Of a DNA stretch of 6,162 nucleotides, positions 1 to 6,162 are shown piece after piece. The notes under the pieces were generated by a model that was not told the DNA's origin, ran no database searches, and saw nothing but the letters and a program-made list of their open reading frames with translations. Within the stretch, counting starts at the first letter, position 1, and each line of letters begins with the position of its first letter. Location of the stretch: assembly GCA_937960625.1 (NCBI GenBank), contig CALGPD010000292.1:1-6162 (forward strand), in the 5' to 3' direction. A program made the translations under genes and the position numbers. The stretch is from an uncultured Spirochaetia bacterium (GTDB taxonomy: Bacteria > Spirochaetota > CALGPD01).

Positions 1-1
1 C

Positions 2-679
2 TCTAATATCAATAAAAAATATTTTAAAATTTTAAAAACTATTTCCGTTAAAACCGGTGGAAAGTTCAGCTATGAAGGCAGGAGCAGGCTTGTAAGCAGG
101 CTATTATCTAATAAAAATAACGAATATAGTATTAAAATTAAGCCTGATAGTTTAAATAAAGAAAACACTGTTAAATTAAACCTTAGGGTTAATAATACCT
201 ATGCGTCCGTAAATTTTAACGTGGATACTTCAAATATTACTCTTAAAGCACGAACTACTGCGCTAAATATAAATAAAAAGAAAAGCGCTGCCCGGATAAA
301 AAAATCAGACCTGCTTGATTCAAAAATTAAGTTTTGGATTATTGCTTTAATTTTAGTTTTTGTTTCTATCATTATTGTTGTGTTAGTTCTAATAAAAAGA
401 ACGCGTAAAAATAAACTCAATAAAGCAGATATAAAACGCGTTATTGATAACGAAATGCAAATGGTTAAAATAATGGAGAAAGAAAAGGATTATGAAAAAT
501 CTGCTGCATGTTCCAGAACTTTCAGTAACAATAAAATGGATATAAAGTCTGTTGATGTTGAAGTTATCAAATCCACTTCAATAATGGAAGTTGATATTGA
601 AGTTGAACTGGATAAAATCACTTCCGTTAATAAAACTCAAATAGAGGTAAATGAATCTGAACCGGTATCTATAAAATAG
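2..679 (+). CDS. Membrane protein, VWA-like C-terminal part (5' partial)
   Basis: The reading frame is open from the left edge (first full codon at 2) to TAG at 677-679, giving 225 visible residues, so the true start lies outside the window. A GTG at 221 is in frame but has no visible Shine-Dalgarno and falls inside a continuous domain, so I do not take it as the start. Residues 8-32 (LKTISVKTGGKFSYE and following) resemble the last strand and helix of a von Willebrand A domain, where a TGGKYxY-like motif is usual. Residues 40-75 then look like a beta-rich extension. A single membrane helix of strongly hydrophobic residues lies at about 111-131. It is preceded by a basic stretch (KKKSAARIKK) and followed by KRTRKNK, so the N-terminal part is probably periplasmic and the tail of about 90 residues cytoplasmic. 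The tail is Lys/Glu-rich and carries a degenerate repeat. The VWA call is by motif resemblance only; the membrane topology is firmer. It converges on the phosphatase gene. Confidence 0.75.
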   Translation, partial: SNINKKYFKILKTISVKTGGKFSYEGRSRLVSRLLSNKNNEYSIKIKPDSLNKENTVKLNLRVNNTYASVNFNVDTSNITLKARTTALNINKKKSAARIKKSDLLDSKIKFWIIALILVFVSIIIVVLVLIKRTRKNKLNKADIKRVIDNEMQMVKIMEKEKDYEKSAACSRTFSNNKMDIKSVDVEVIKSTSIMEVDIEVELDKITSVNKTQIEVNESEPVSIK

Positions 680-687
680 TATAAAAA

Positions 688-3600
688 TTAACTGTTTTTT
701 ACGTTTTGAATACTGATTAATGTTATATCATCGGTAAAACCGGTTTCCTCTGTCCATTCCTTTAATTTATTAACTATTAAGCTGTTAAGTTCTTTTACAT
801 TTAGTTTTTTGTTTGCATCAATTAATTCATTTAATCTTTGTTCCCCGAATTCCTCTTCGTTTTCATTAAACTCTTCAAAGATTCCGTCTGTATACAGAAC
901 CGCTAATGCCTCTCCGGGGAATTTTTCGCATTTTTGTTCATATTTAACTTCATGCTTTAATCCTACCATAGGGCCTGATTTTGTGAGAGAAATCATAGTA
1001 TTATCTATTATTAGATATTGTTCAGGATGCCCCGCGGATGTGTAATGTATTTCTTCTTTATTCATGTCAATATCTAAAACCGTGCATGTGAAAAACATAT
1101 TCAAATTGATGTAATTTTTTAAGAAAATATTATTAAATAGTTCCATTAATCTTGATGTGTCAATTGGGTAAACTTTGATTTTATCATACTCGGATTTAAT
1201 AAGCATGGTTGTTAAAGCTGCCTGAACACCGTGCCCTGTTGTATCCGCTATTAATACACGGTAATATCCCGAGTTCAATTCATAGATATCGTAAATATCC
1301 CCGCCGACATGAGTCATAGGATTAAAGTAAACTTCAATATCAAGTTCATCGATATTTTTATATTCTTTGCTAATTGTATTATTTTGAATCCGTTTTGCAT
1401 GAATTAAATCTTGAGTAATTAAATCATTCGCAAATTGAAGTTCTTTTGTGCGGTCGGCAACGTGTTTTTCCAGCAGCGCTTTTTCTTTTTCAAGACGTAT
1501 TGCTTTATTTTTTATTTGTTTTGAACGTAAGAAAGAAAAACCGAAAAATGTGCCAATTATCATTACCGAGTAAAGAATATACATCCAGAAAGTTCTATAC
1601 CAGGGGGATAATATTTTAAACTGTATTTTGCATTCCTTACCCATAACTCCATATATATTTTGACTTTTAACTCTAAAAGTATAATTACCGGGTGAAAGAT
1701 GTGAAAAACTTACTCTATTAAAATTAGACCAACTCGACCATTTTTCGGTTAATCCTGATAGTTTATAACTGAACTTATTTTCAGAAGGGTTTGTATAATC
1801 ATTGCATGAAAAATAAAAAGTAATGCTGTTGTTATCGTAATTAATCCTAAAACTATTATTTTTTTCTTTTCCGTTGTAAATACCATAAACGAGTTTATTT
1901 TTTATTTTGATTTTATTAATCGTTGTTTTTATTTGCCCTGTAATTTTTATAGCATATTTAGGAGAATATTTTATAATTTTTCCGTGTGAACCAATCAAGA
2001 CATATTCTCCCTTATCATATACAACGGAAGTTCTGACACGGTTATTTCCTGTTATAGGGATTGGATTGAAAATGTATTTTTTATTGTTATTCCTGACTGC
2101 TAAATATAATTGTTGAGAATTTTTTTGTATGAACCATAACCGGTTATTTTTGCCTTGACTTATTTCTATAAATTCAATGCTTTTCATTCTGTTTTTTAGT
2201 AATTGTATTTTTGTAAATTTTTTAGTTTTATTATTTAAGCAGTAAAACGCGTTAGGGGTTGAATAATAAATATTTTTATCAATTTTGAATATTGTATTTA
2301 TTATTATACTCTTTTTCGCTGTTATTTTTTTTATGCGGGGCTTTTTATTATATCCGTTAATAAAATTTATTATTGCCAATGTATTTTTATTTAAGATTGT
2401 TAAATACTTTTTTTTATTAATCCAGAGGATTTTATCAATCCTGAAATTGAAATTTTTAACAAATCTTTTTTGTTTCCATAATCCCTTTTGATTTTCTAAG
2501 ATTAATATTCCATATCTGGTTCCACAGATTAAATATTTATCTTGAAATTTTTGCCTTGCAAAGGTAAAAATGGTTGTTGGAATTTTTACTTCAATTAGTT
2601 TATTTCTTTTTAGCTGGAGATATTTTAAATTCCCTGCAATTAATAGTGAATTATTTATTCTTAATATATCAAGGACTTCTGAATCAATACCGGCAATATT
2701 TTTAAATAAAACCGGATTTGATTTAATTTTTTTTGAAATGCCCATAGAGTTAGCAAAATATAGAGAGTTTTTATAAAATTCAAATTTGTTTACATTGTCT
2801 TTAACACCGTTTTTTTCGCTATAAATGCGGAAAGGGGAAAATAATTCAACAAATGAAATGCCGTAATTTAACCCGGTCCAAAGCCCTTTATTTTTATCAC
2901 AGTAAAGAAACCTGATATTATTATCGTTCAATCCGGAAATTTTATTTATTATATATAATAGTTTGGCGTTTTCATTTAATATTAAAATGCCGCCGCTTTT
3001 AGTACCAATAGCGTATCTGTTATCGGGGAGTTTAATTCCTGTATATATTTTATATTTTGTAAGATATTTACCAACATCTGTTTTAACTCTATAGAATTTA
3101 TTCCAATCAAAAATATATACACCTTTATTTCTTGAGAATAGAATGATTTTTCCGTTTTTATAGGGTAAAATGGAATATACTAATATTTTTAGTTTATAAG
3201 CATTATATCCGTTTTTAATTTTAACTATTGAGTTTTGCTTAACCTCCATAAGCCCGTTTCCTGAGACCATAATTAGAACCCTGTTATTAACAACGCTGAT
3301 TTTATTTAGTTTGGTTTTGGATTCAATTACAGTAATTTTTTTGTTATAATATCTAAATAGTTTCCTTGATGTCCTGAAATATACACCGTATTTTGTTGCT
3401 ACTGTCTGCCAGATAGTTTTTATATTTTTATGTTTTTTAGGAACCAAGTATTTCAATGATACAAAACTAACTTTGCCTTTTTTGTTTTTTAAATAACCTA
3501 TATCTTCATTGAAACCGGCAAATATTTTTCCGTTTTTATCAATTGCCAGAGACCTTGCAACGAGATTATCAGTATTCTCAACTTTATTCCAGTTGAAACC

Positions 3601-3813
3601 GTCAAATTGAATTATTCCATAATTACTATTCGCAAAGTACATTAGGCCGTTTTTATCTTGAATAATATCCCAGACCTGACCGTAGCCTCTATATATATCA
3701 GGTTTATAATTATTTATAAAAGGTGAATAATATTTGATACAGGGATTCCCCGGAAATATATTTGAGTTTAAAAATATAAAAACGAATATTATTAGTATAA
3801 CCAATTTTTTCAT
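688..3813 (-). CDS. Beta-propeller/triple-tyrosine receptor with SpoIIE-type PP2C serine phosphatase
   Basis: This complete 1041-residue gene is a predicted single-span receptor whose cytoplasmic domain should dephosphorylate phosphoserine/threonine, classically on an anti-anti-sigma factor. A signal peptide occupies residues 1 to about 22 (MKK plus a hydrophobic core) and lacks a lipobox. Residues about 45-620 are propeller repeats of the two-component-regulator type; blade signatures include IIQDKNGLMYFANSNYGI (50-67), FDGFNW, RSLAIDKNGKIFAG, LWTGLNYGIS and ELFSPF. The length would suit two seven-bladed propellers. A triple-tyrosine (Y_Y_Y) domain follows at about 655-735 (FSYKLSGLTEKWSSWS; LSPGNYTFRVKSQN). 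A membrane helix is at 742-763, then a signalling helix at 765-812 ending in HAKRIQ. The SpoIIE domain (about 815-1038) keeps the expected catalytic and metal residues: VGGDIYD (Asp839), ADTTGHG (Asp857), TSAGHP, LYTDGIFE (Asp976) and TDDIT (Asp1028, Asp1029), so it is probably active. The ATG at 3813-3811 has AGGAG at 3823-3819, five bases upstream. The stop is TAA. The ligand and the target protein are not visible. Confidence 0.95.
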   Translation of the reverse strand: MKKLVILIIFVFIFLNSNIFPGNPCIKYYSPFINNYKPDIYRGYGQVWDIIQDKNGLMYFANSNYGIIQFDGFNWNKVENTDNLVARSLAIDKNGKIFAGFNEDIGYLKNKKGKVSFVSLKYLVPKKHKNIKTIWQTVATKYGVYFRTSRKLFRYYNKKITVIESKTKLNKISVVNNRVLIMVSGNGLMEVKQNSIVKIKNGYNAYKLKILVYSILPYKNGKIILFSRNKGVYIFDWNKFYRVKTDVGKYLTKYKIYTGIKLPDNRYAIGTKSGGILILNENAKLLYIINKISGLNDNNIRFLYCDKNKGLWTGLNYGISFVELFSPFRIYSEKNGVKDNVNKFEFYKNSLYFANSMGISKKIKSNPVLFKNIAGIDSEVLDILRINNSLLIAGNLKYLQLKRNKLIEVKIPTTIFTFARQKFQDKYLICGTRYGILILENQKGLWKQKRFVKNFNFRIDKILWINKKKYLTILNKNTLAIINFINGYNKKPRIKKITAKKSIIINTIFKIDKNIYYSTPNAFYCLNNKTKKFTKIQLLKNRMKSIEFIEISQGKNNRLWFIQKNSQQLYLAVRNNNKKYIFNPIPITGNNRVRTSVVYDKGEYVLIGSHGKIIKYSPKYAIKITGQIKTTINKIKIKNKLVYGIYNGKEKNNSFRINYDNNSITFYFSCNDYTNPSENKFSYKLSGLTEKWSSWSNFNRVSFSHLSPGNYTFRVKSQNIYGVMGKECKIQFKILSPWYRTFWMYILYSVMIIGTFFGFSFLRSKQIKNKAIRLEKEKALLEKHVADRTKELQFANDLITQDLIHAKRIQNNTISKEYKNIDELDIEVYFNPMTHVGGDIYDIYELNSGYYRVLIADTTGHGVQAALTTMLIKSEYDKIKVYPIDTSRLMELFNNIFLKNYINLNMFFTCTVLDIDMNKEEIHYTSAGHPEQYLIIDNTMISLTKSGPMVGLKHEVKYEQKCEKFPGEALAVLYTDGIFEEFNENEEEFGEQRLNELIDANKKLNVKELNSLIVNKLKEWTEETGFTDDITLISIQNVKNS

Positions 3814-3818
3814 TATAA

Positions 3819-3823
3819 CTCCT
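3819..3823 (-). promoter_or_regulatory. Shine-Dalgarno of the receptor phosphatase
   Basis: On the minus strand AGGAG lies five bases upstream of the ATG at 3813-3811. The spacing is good and the ATG is followed directly by a typical signal peptide, which together fix this start. Confidence 0.8.
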
Positions 3824-3858
3824 ACAATAATTTAACCTATTTTGATTTTTAGGGTCAA

Positions 3859-3871
3859 ACAATTTAATTGT
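3859..3871. repeat. 13-bp perfect inverted repeat, possible operator
   Basis: ACAATT-T-AATTGT is perfectly symmetrical about the T at 3865. It sits in the divergent control region and overlaps the tentative -10 of the phosphatase promoter, where a dimeric repressor could act. It is short and AT-rich, so chance is a real alternative. Confidence 0.35.
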
Positions 3872-3895
3872 ATAAATAAATTTTACGGTTTTTAA
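3867..3895 (-). promoter_or_regulatory. Weak candidate promoter for the receptor phosphatase
   Basis: On the minus strand TTAAAA (3895-3890), 17 bases and TACAAT (3872-3867) match the sigma-70 consensus at 4/6 and 5/6. This would leave a leader of about 45 bases. A second option, TTGACC with a TTAAAT 17 bases further on, has a better -35 but would put transcription start almost on the Shine-Dalgarno. Both are tentative in such AT-rich DNA. Confidence 0.22.
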
Positions 3896-3910
3896 AAATA
3901 TAATGGGATA

Positions 3911-3939
3911 TTGTTTTTTCAACTCTAATTCTTTATTAT
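3911..3939 (+). promoter_or_regulatory. Candidate sigma-70-type promoter for the histidine kinase
   Basis: TTGTTT (3911-3916) and TATTAT (3934-3939) are separated by 17 bases, the optimal spacing. They would give a leader of about 35 bases before the ATG. Matches of this quality occur by chance in AT-rich DNA. If the organism belongs to the Bacteroidota, whose main sigma factor prefers TTTG and TAnnTTTG, this match would count for less. Close by, TAATGTTG (3943-3950) is one base from that -7 element but has no TTTG at the right distance. Confidence 0.35.
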
Positions 3940-3982
3940 TAATAATGTTGGCTAGTTAATAACTTAAGGAGATTGTTATTAA
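3935..3982. repeat. Cluster of four TTATTAA/TTAATAA 7-mers upstream of the kinase start
   Basis: ATTATTAATAAT (3935-3946) is a perfect 12-bp palindrome made of overlapping TTATTAA (3936-3942) and TTAATAA (3939-3945). TTAATAA recurs at 3956-3962 and TTATTAA at 3976-3982. The last two, each extended by one base, form an inverted repeat with 8-bp arms around the Shine-Dalgarno. The cluster overlaps the proposed -10 and reaches the start codon. It could be a DNA operator array, a leader RNA structure, or both. The repeats are seen directly; any function is inferred. Confidence 0.5.
3966..3971 (+). promoter_or_regulatory. Shine-Dalgarno of the histidine kinase, in a hairpin loop
   Basis: AAGGAG is separated by ten bases from the ATG at 3982, slightly longer than usual. 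It lies in the 11-base loop between two perfect 8-base inverted arms (3956-3963 and 3975-3982); the second arm ends on the A of the start codon. The site decides this start: the frame upstream is closed by TAA at 3943. Confidence 0.75.
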
Positions 3983-6162
3983 TGGATATATTCAGCTTTG
4001 CTGTTCTAATACTATTTGCCATAAATTTGAGCTTTTCATCATATCTTTTTTCGGAAAAAAGAAAATCATGCATAGATACTTCTTTTATGATTATTTCAGT
4101 AACCTTGATAGTAATGGGCTTTCAATACTTTTGCCTCATGACAATAAAAAACGAGCTGGCATTCAGGATTGTATTAAAAACTTTTTCAGTTACTTATGTT
4201 ATAGTTCACTTTGTATTTTTACATTTCTTTATCATTTTACTTGATAGGAAAAGGGATATACTTTATAAGTTTTTATTTATCGCGATGATAATTTCAGTAT
4301 TTTTAGCAATCTTTTTCCGTTATCCTTTTTCCGGGTATTCAATAAAACCGGATAATTTCGTTATCTATATCTATAAACACAGCCGGATTGGATTTATATT
4401 GTCCAGTTTCTTGCCAATGTTTTACAGCATGATTTTGCTTTTAAAAAAATATCGTAAAATGAAAATTGGACCGTTAAAAAGGGGATTTTTATTTTTACTT
4501 ATTGGTTTTCTATTTACTTTTCTAATCGGAGCTTTTCTATACGGTGCTGTTACAAAACACATTATCGGTGTGCAAAAATCAATTAAAAGAGGTTTCTCTA
4601 TAGATAAATATAACGGAGTAATTCGTTCAATTGTTTTAACCCTACAAGTATTATTGATTTTTATATTCGGTAAAAGGTATAAATTTTTGTCAATCGGTAT
4701 AAATGACGTTTCAAAGAACCTTTTTGAAGATATTGACCACGGAGTTATTATTGTTTCATCCGAAGGTGAAATTGAAAACGTAAATGCCAGAGCCCTAAGG
4801 TTATTAGAGCTTAACCGGGAAGAGCTAGTGAATAAGCCTGTAAAGAAAATTATTCCTGATTATGATAAACTGAATATGCTTGAAGAAAACGAAATTGAGT
4901 TTTCTAATGATAAAATATTTTCCATTTATCCTTCCAAAATTGAATATAAAACTCTGGAAATCGGTACCGTTTTAATGATACGGGATATTTCAAACGAAAA
5001 AGCAATGCGCAAGGATTTGAATTTAAAATCCAGAGTTTTTGATAATATGACTGAAGCCGTATTGGTTATAAGCAGAAACAAGAAAATAATTCAATGCAAT
5101 AAAGCTGCTGAAATTATGTTTGAGCATGAAAAAAGTGAAATGATAGGAAAGTCACCACCGCAAATTTTTTCCGCGAATTCAAAAATTGATGATAATTTTT
5201 TCCGGAAAATAACAGAAATTGTTGGACAGGGTAAGGAATGGAGGGGGGAAATTGACTATACTACAAAAGCCGGTGAAGAAAGAGTAAGAGACGTTATTGC
5301 GGTTCCCGTGTTTGAGGATAACGAAATAAAAGAAGTGATAAGCATTAACAGGGATATTACCGAAAGAAAGAAATATGAACGCGAAAGAGAAAAACTTCTT
5401 GCCCAGCTTGAAACTGCAAATGATGAACTTGAGAGGTCAAATCATGAACTTGAGCAGACTAATGACGAATTGGAAAGAGCTAATGTAGAACTTGAGGCTG
5501 CAAATGAAGAAATGGAAAGAACAAATGTTGAGCTTGAAACTGCTAACCATGAATTAAAAAAACTTTCCGATATGAAAGATGAATTTCTTTCCGTTGCATC
5601 ACATGACTTGCGCTCTCCTTTTAACGGTATATTAGGTTTTTCTGAAATCCTTCTGAATGAAAAAAACCTTGATAATTACCATAAAGAACTCGTTGGATAT
5701 ATAAAAATCAGTGCTGAAACCCAATTGGCTTATGTTAATGATATTCTCGATATTATCAGGTTTGAATCGGGCAAAATCAAACTTCAATATGAAGCAATTA
5801 ATCTATCCGAGTTAATTAGAACGAGTTTACATTCTCTAAGTATTCTGGCGGATAAAAAACAAATAATGATTTTACCTGAAATATCCACAGATCAAACCGT
5901 AAATATAGACAGCGCTAAAATAGTTCAAGTTATAAACAATTTCATTTCCAATGCAATAAAATTTACTCCTTCCGGCGGTACTATCCAAATAAAATTGTAT
6001 GAAAATAAAGAAGGTGGTTTTGAAATACACGTTATTGATAACGGTATGGGGATTCCAAAAGATATGCAGGATAAACTATTTTCCCGTTATGAGCAGGTTC
6101 ATACACAGGGAACAGAAGGCGAGGCAGGTACAGGTCTTGGTTTATCAATATGCAAACAGCTT
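3982..6162 (+). CDS. 7TM PAS-PAS sensor histidine kinase (3' partial)
   Basis: The frame is open from ATG 3982 to the right edge (727 codons, no stop). It should sense a signal through its membrane or PAS domains and autophosphorylate to drive a response regulator. Seven membrane helices lie at about 4-23, 34-53, 67-88, 95-113, 136-155, 168-190 and 214-230. Basic loops (SEKRKS, DRKRD, KKYRKMK, GKRYK) alternate as the positive-inside rule predicts for an outside N-terminus, like the known 7TM histidine-kinase sensor region. PAS 1 spans about 245-335 and PAS 2 about 351-462, ending in RDITERKKYE. A coiled-coil linker (about 463-531) contains seven heptad repeats. HisKA carries the phospho-acceptor His541 in SVASHDLRSPFNG. 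The ATPase domain shows the N box (Asn657 in NNFISNAIKFTPSGG), G1 (DNGMGI, 686-691), F box (LFSRY) and G2 (GTGLGLS), so it looks catalytically intact up to the cut. Only the last ATPase strand and helix, and any fused receiver domain, are missing. An in-frame TAA at 3943 and a Shine-Dalgarno at 3966-3971 support this start. Confidence 0.95.
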   Translation, partial: MDIFSFAVLILFAINLSFSSYLFSEKRKSCIDTSFMIISVTLIVMGFQYFCLMTIKNELAFRIVLKTFSVTYVIVHFVFLHFFIILLDRKRDILYKFLFIAMIISVFLAIFFRYPFSGYSIKPDNFVIYIYKHSRIGFILSSFLPMFYSMILLLKKYRKMKIGPLKRGFLFLLIGFLFTFLIGAFLYGAVTKHIIGVQKSIKRGFSIDKYNGVIRSIVLTLQVLLIFIFGKRYKFLSIGINDVSKNLFEDIDHGVIIVSSEGEIENVNARALRLLELNREELVNKPVKKIIPDYDKLNMLEENEIEFSNDKIFSIYPSKIEYKTLEIGTVLMIRDISNEKAMRKDLNLKSRVFDNMTEAVLVISRNKKIIQCNKAAEIMFEHEKSEMIGKSPPQIFSANSKIDDNFFRKITEIVGQGKEWRGEIDYTTKAGEERVRDVIAVPVFEDNEIKEVISINRDITERKKYEREREKLLAQLETANDELERSNHELEQTNDELERANVELEAANEEMERTNVELETANHELKKLSDMKDEFLSVASHDLRSPFNGILGFSEILLNEKNLDNYHKELVGYIKISAETQLAYVNDILDIIRFESGKIKLQYEAINLSELIRTSLHSLSILADKKQIMILPEISTDQTVNIDSAKIVQVINNFISNAIKFTPSGGTIQIKLYENKEGGFEIHVIDNGMGIPKDMQDKLFSRYEQVHTQGTEGEAGTGLGLSICKQL
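5407..5553 (+). repeat. Seven in-frame 21-bp units encoding heptads (coiled-coil linker)
   Basis: Residues 476-524 of the histidine kinase are seven uninterrupted 7-residue units of consensus L-E-x-[A/S/T]-N-x-E. Leu (Met once) is at position 1, Glu at 2, a small residue at 4, Asn at 5 and Glu at 7 in every unit. The pattern fits a left-handed coiled coil with Leu at core position a and Ala/Ser/Thr at core position d. The DNA units have the same length but differ at many third positions, so the array is not freshly duplicated. It joins PAS 2 to the HisKA helix, where it would act as a long rigid signalling helix. The repeat is read directly from the sequence; the signalling role is inferred from its position. 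Confidence 0.9.

Noticed and set aside
199..420. Minus-strand open frame of 73 codons
   Set aside because: It lies antisense to the membrane-helix region of gene 1; its hydrophobic run is the complement of that AT-rich stretch, and it has no convincing ribosome binding site.
221..679. Gene 1 starting at the GTG at 221
   Set aside because: The frame is open back to the left edge, the upstream codons read as sensible domain sequence (TGGKF motif, beta-rich segment), and there is no Shine-Dalgarno before 221.
679..702. A/T-rich hairpin between the convergent stops that might be a bidirectional terminator
   Set aside because: The stem pairs GTA(T)AAAAA with TTTTTTAC, with one bulge and a single G-C pair, and no clear U-run follows on either strand. 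It overlaps the end of the phosphatase coding region and could easily be chance in this base composition.
809..1045. Plus-strand open frame of 78 codons
   Set aside because: It is antisense to the catalytic SpoIIE domain, whose motifs are unmistakable on the other strand. The same applies to the plus-strand frames at 1907-2116, 2285-2491 and 2570-2776 inside the propeller gene.
3710..3922. Minus-strand open frame of 70 codons across the phosphatase start
   Set aside because: It overlaps the signal peptide in another frame and covers the likely promoter and ribosome binding site; the protein shows no domain.
3943..3950. Bacteroidota-type -7 element (TAnnTTTG) for the kinase gene
   Set aside because: TAATGTTG has one mismatch and no TTTG sits at the required distance upstream, so the sigma-70-like pair at 3911-3939 is the better candidate.
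5407..5553. The 21-bp repeat array as a recent tandem duplication or slippage hotspot
   Set aside because: The units differ at many nucleotide positions, mainly synonymous or at variable heptad positions, so the regularity is better explained by selection on coiled-coil structure.

Overview
The window is AT-rich (I estimate about 30% G+C) and uses the standard code. It holds three large genes that fill nearly all of it, and no RNA genes, mobile elements or CRISPR arrays that I can see. The gene set suggests a free-living Gram-negative-type bacterium. It includes a secreted two-component-regulator beta-propeller with a triple-tyrosine domain fused through one membrane helix to a SpoIIE-type phosphatase, a multi-PAS membrane histidine kinase, and a von Willebrand A-like membrane protein. 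This style is common in the Bacteroidota/FCB group and in related AT-rich candidate phyla such as Delongbacteria. The sequence alone does not fix the lineage.

Layout. (1) Positions 2-679, plus strand: the 3' part of a gene that starts before the window. It encodes the end of an extracytoplasmic domain resembling the C-terminal edge of a VWA domain, one membrane helix, and a charged cytoplasmic tail. (2) Positions 688-3813, minus strand: a complete 1041-residue receptor phosphatase, convergent with gene 1 and only 8 bp from its stop. (3) Positions 3814-3981: the only real intergenic region, 168 bp between two divergent starts. It carries plausible promoters for both sides, a 13-bp palindrome, and a cluster of TTATTAA/TTAATAA 7-mers that form a palindrome and a hairpin around the kinase Shine-Dalgarno. 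(4) Positions 3982-6162, plus strand: a 7TM-PAS-PAS-HisKA-HATPase sensor kinase, cut by the right edge within its ATP-binding domain. Its linker contains seven consecutive 7-residue repeats.

How they may work together. Both complete regulatory proteins are membrane sensors with a helical linker feeding a cytoplasmic catalytic domain. One would dephosphorylate a serine/threonine, classically on an anti-anti-sigma factor. The other would phosphorylate a response regulator. Their divergent starts share one short control region, so co-regulation is possible, but no cognate response regulator, anti-sigma or anti-anti-sigma gene lies in the window. I found no evidence of a wholly new system here. 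The most interesting items are the heptad-repeat linker and the repeat cluster in the divergent control region.
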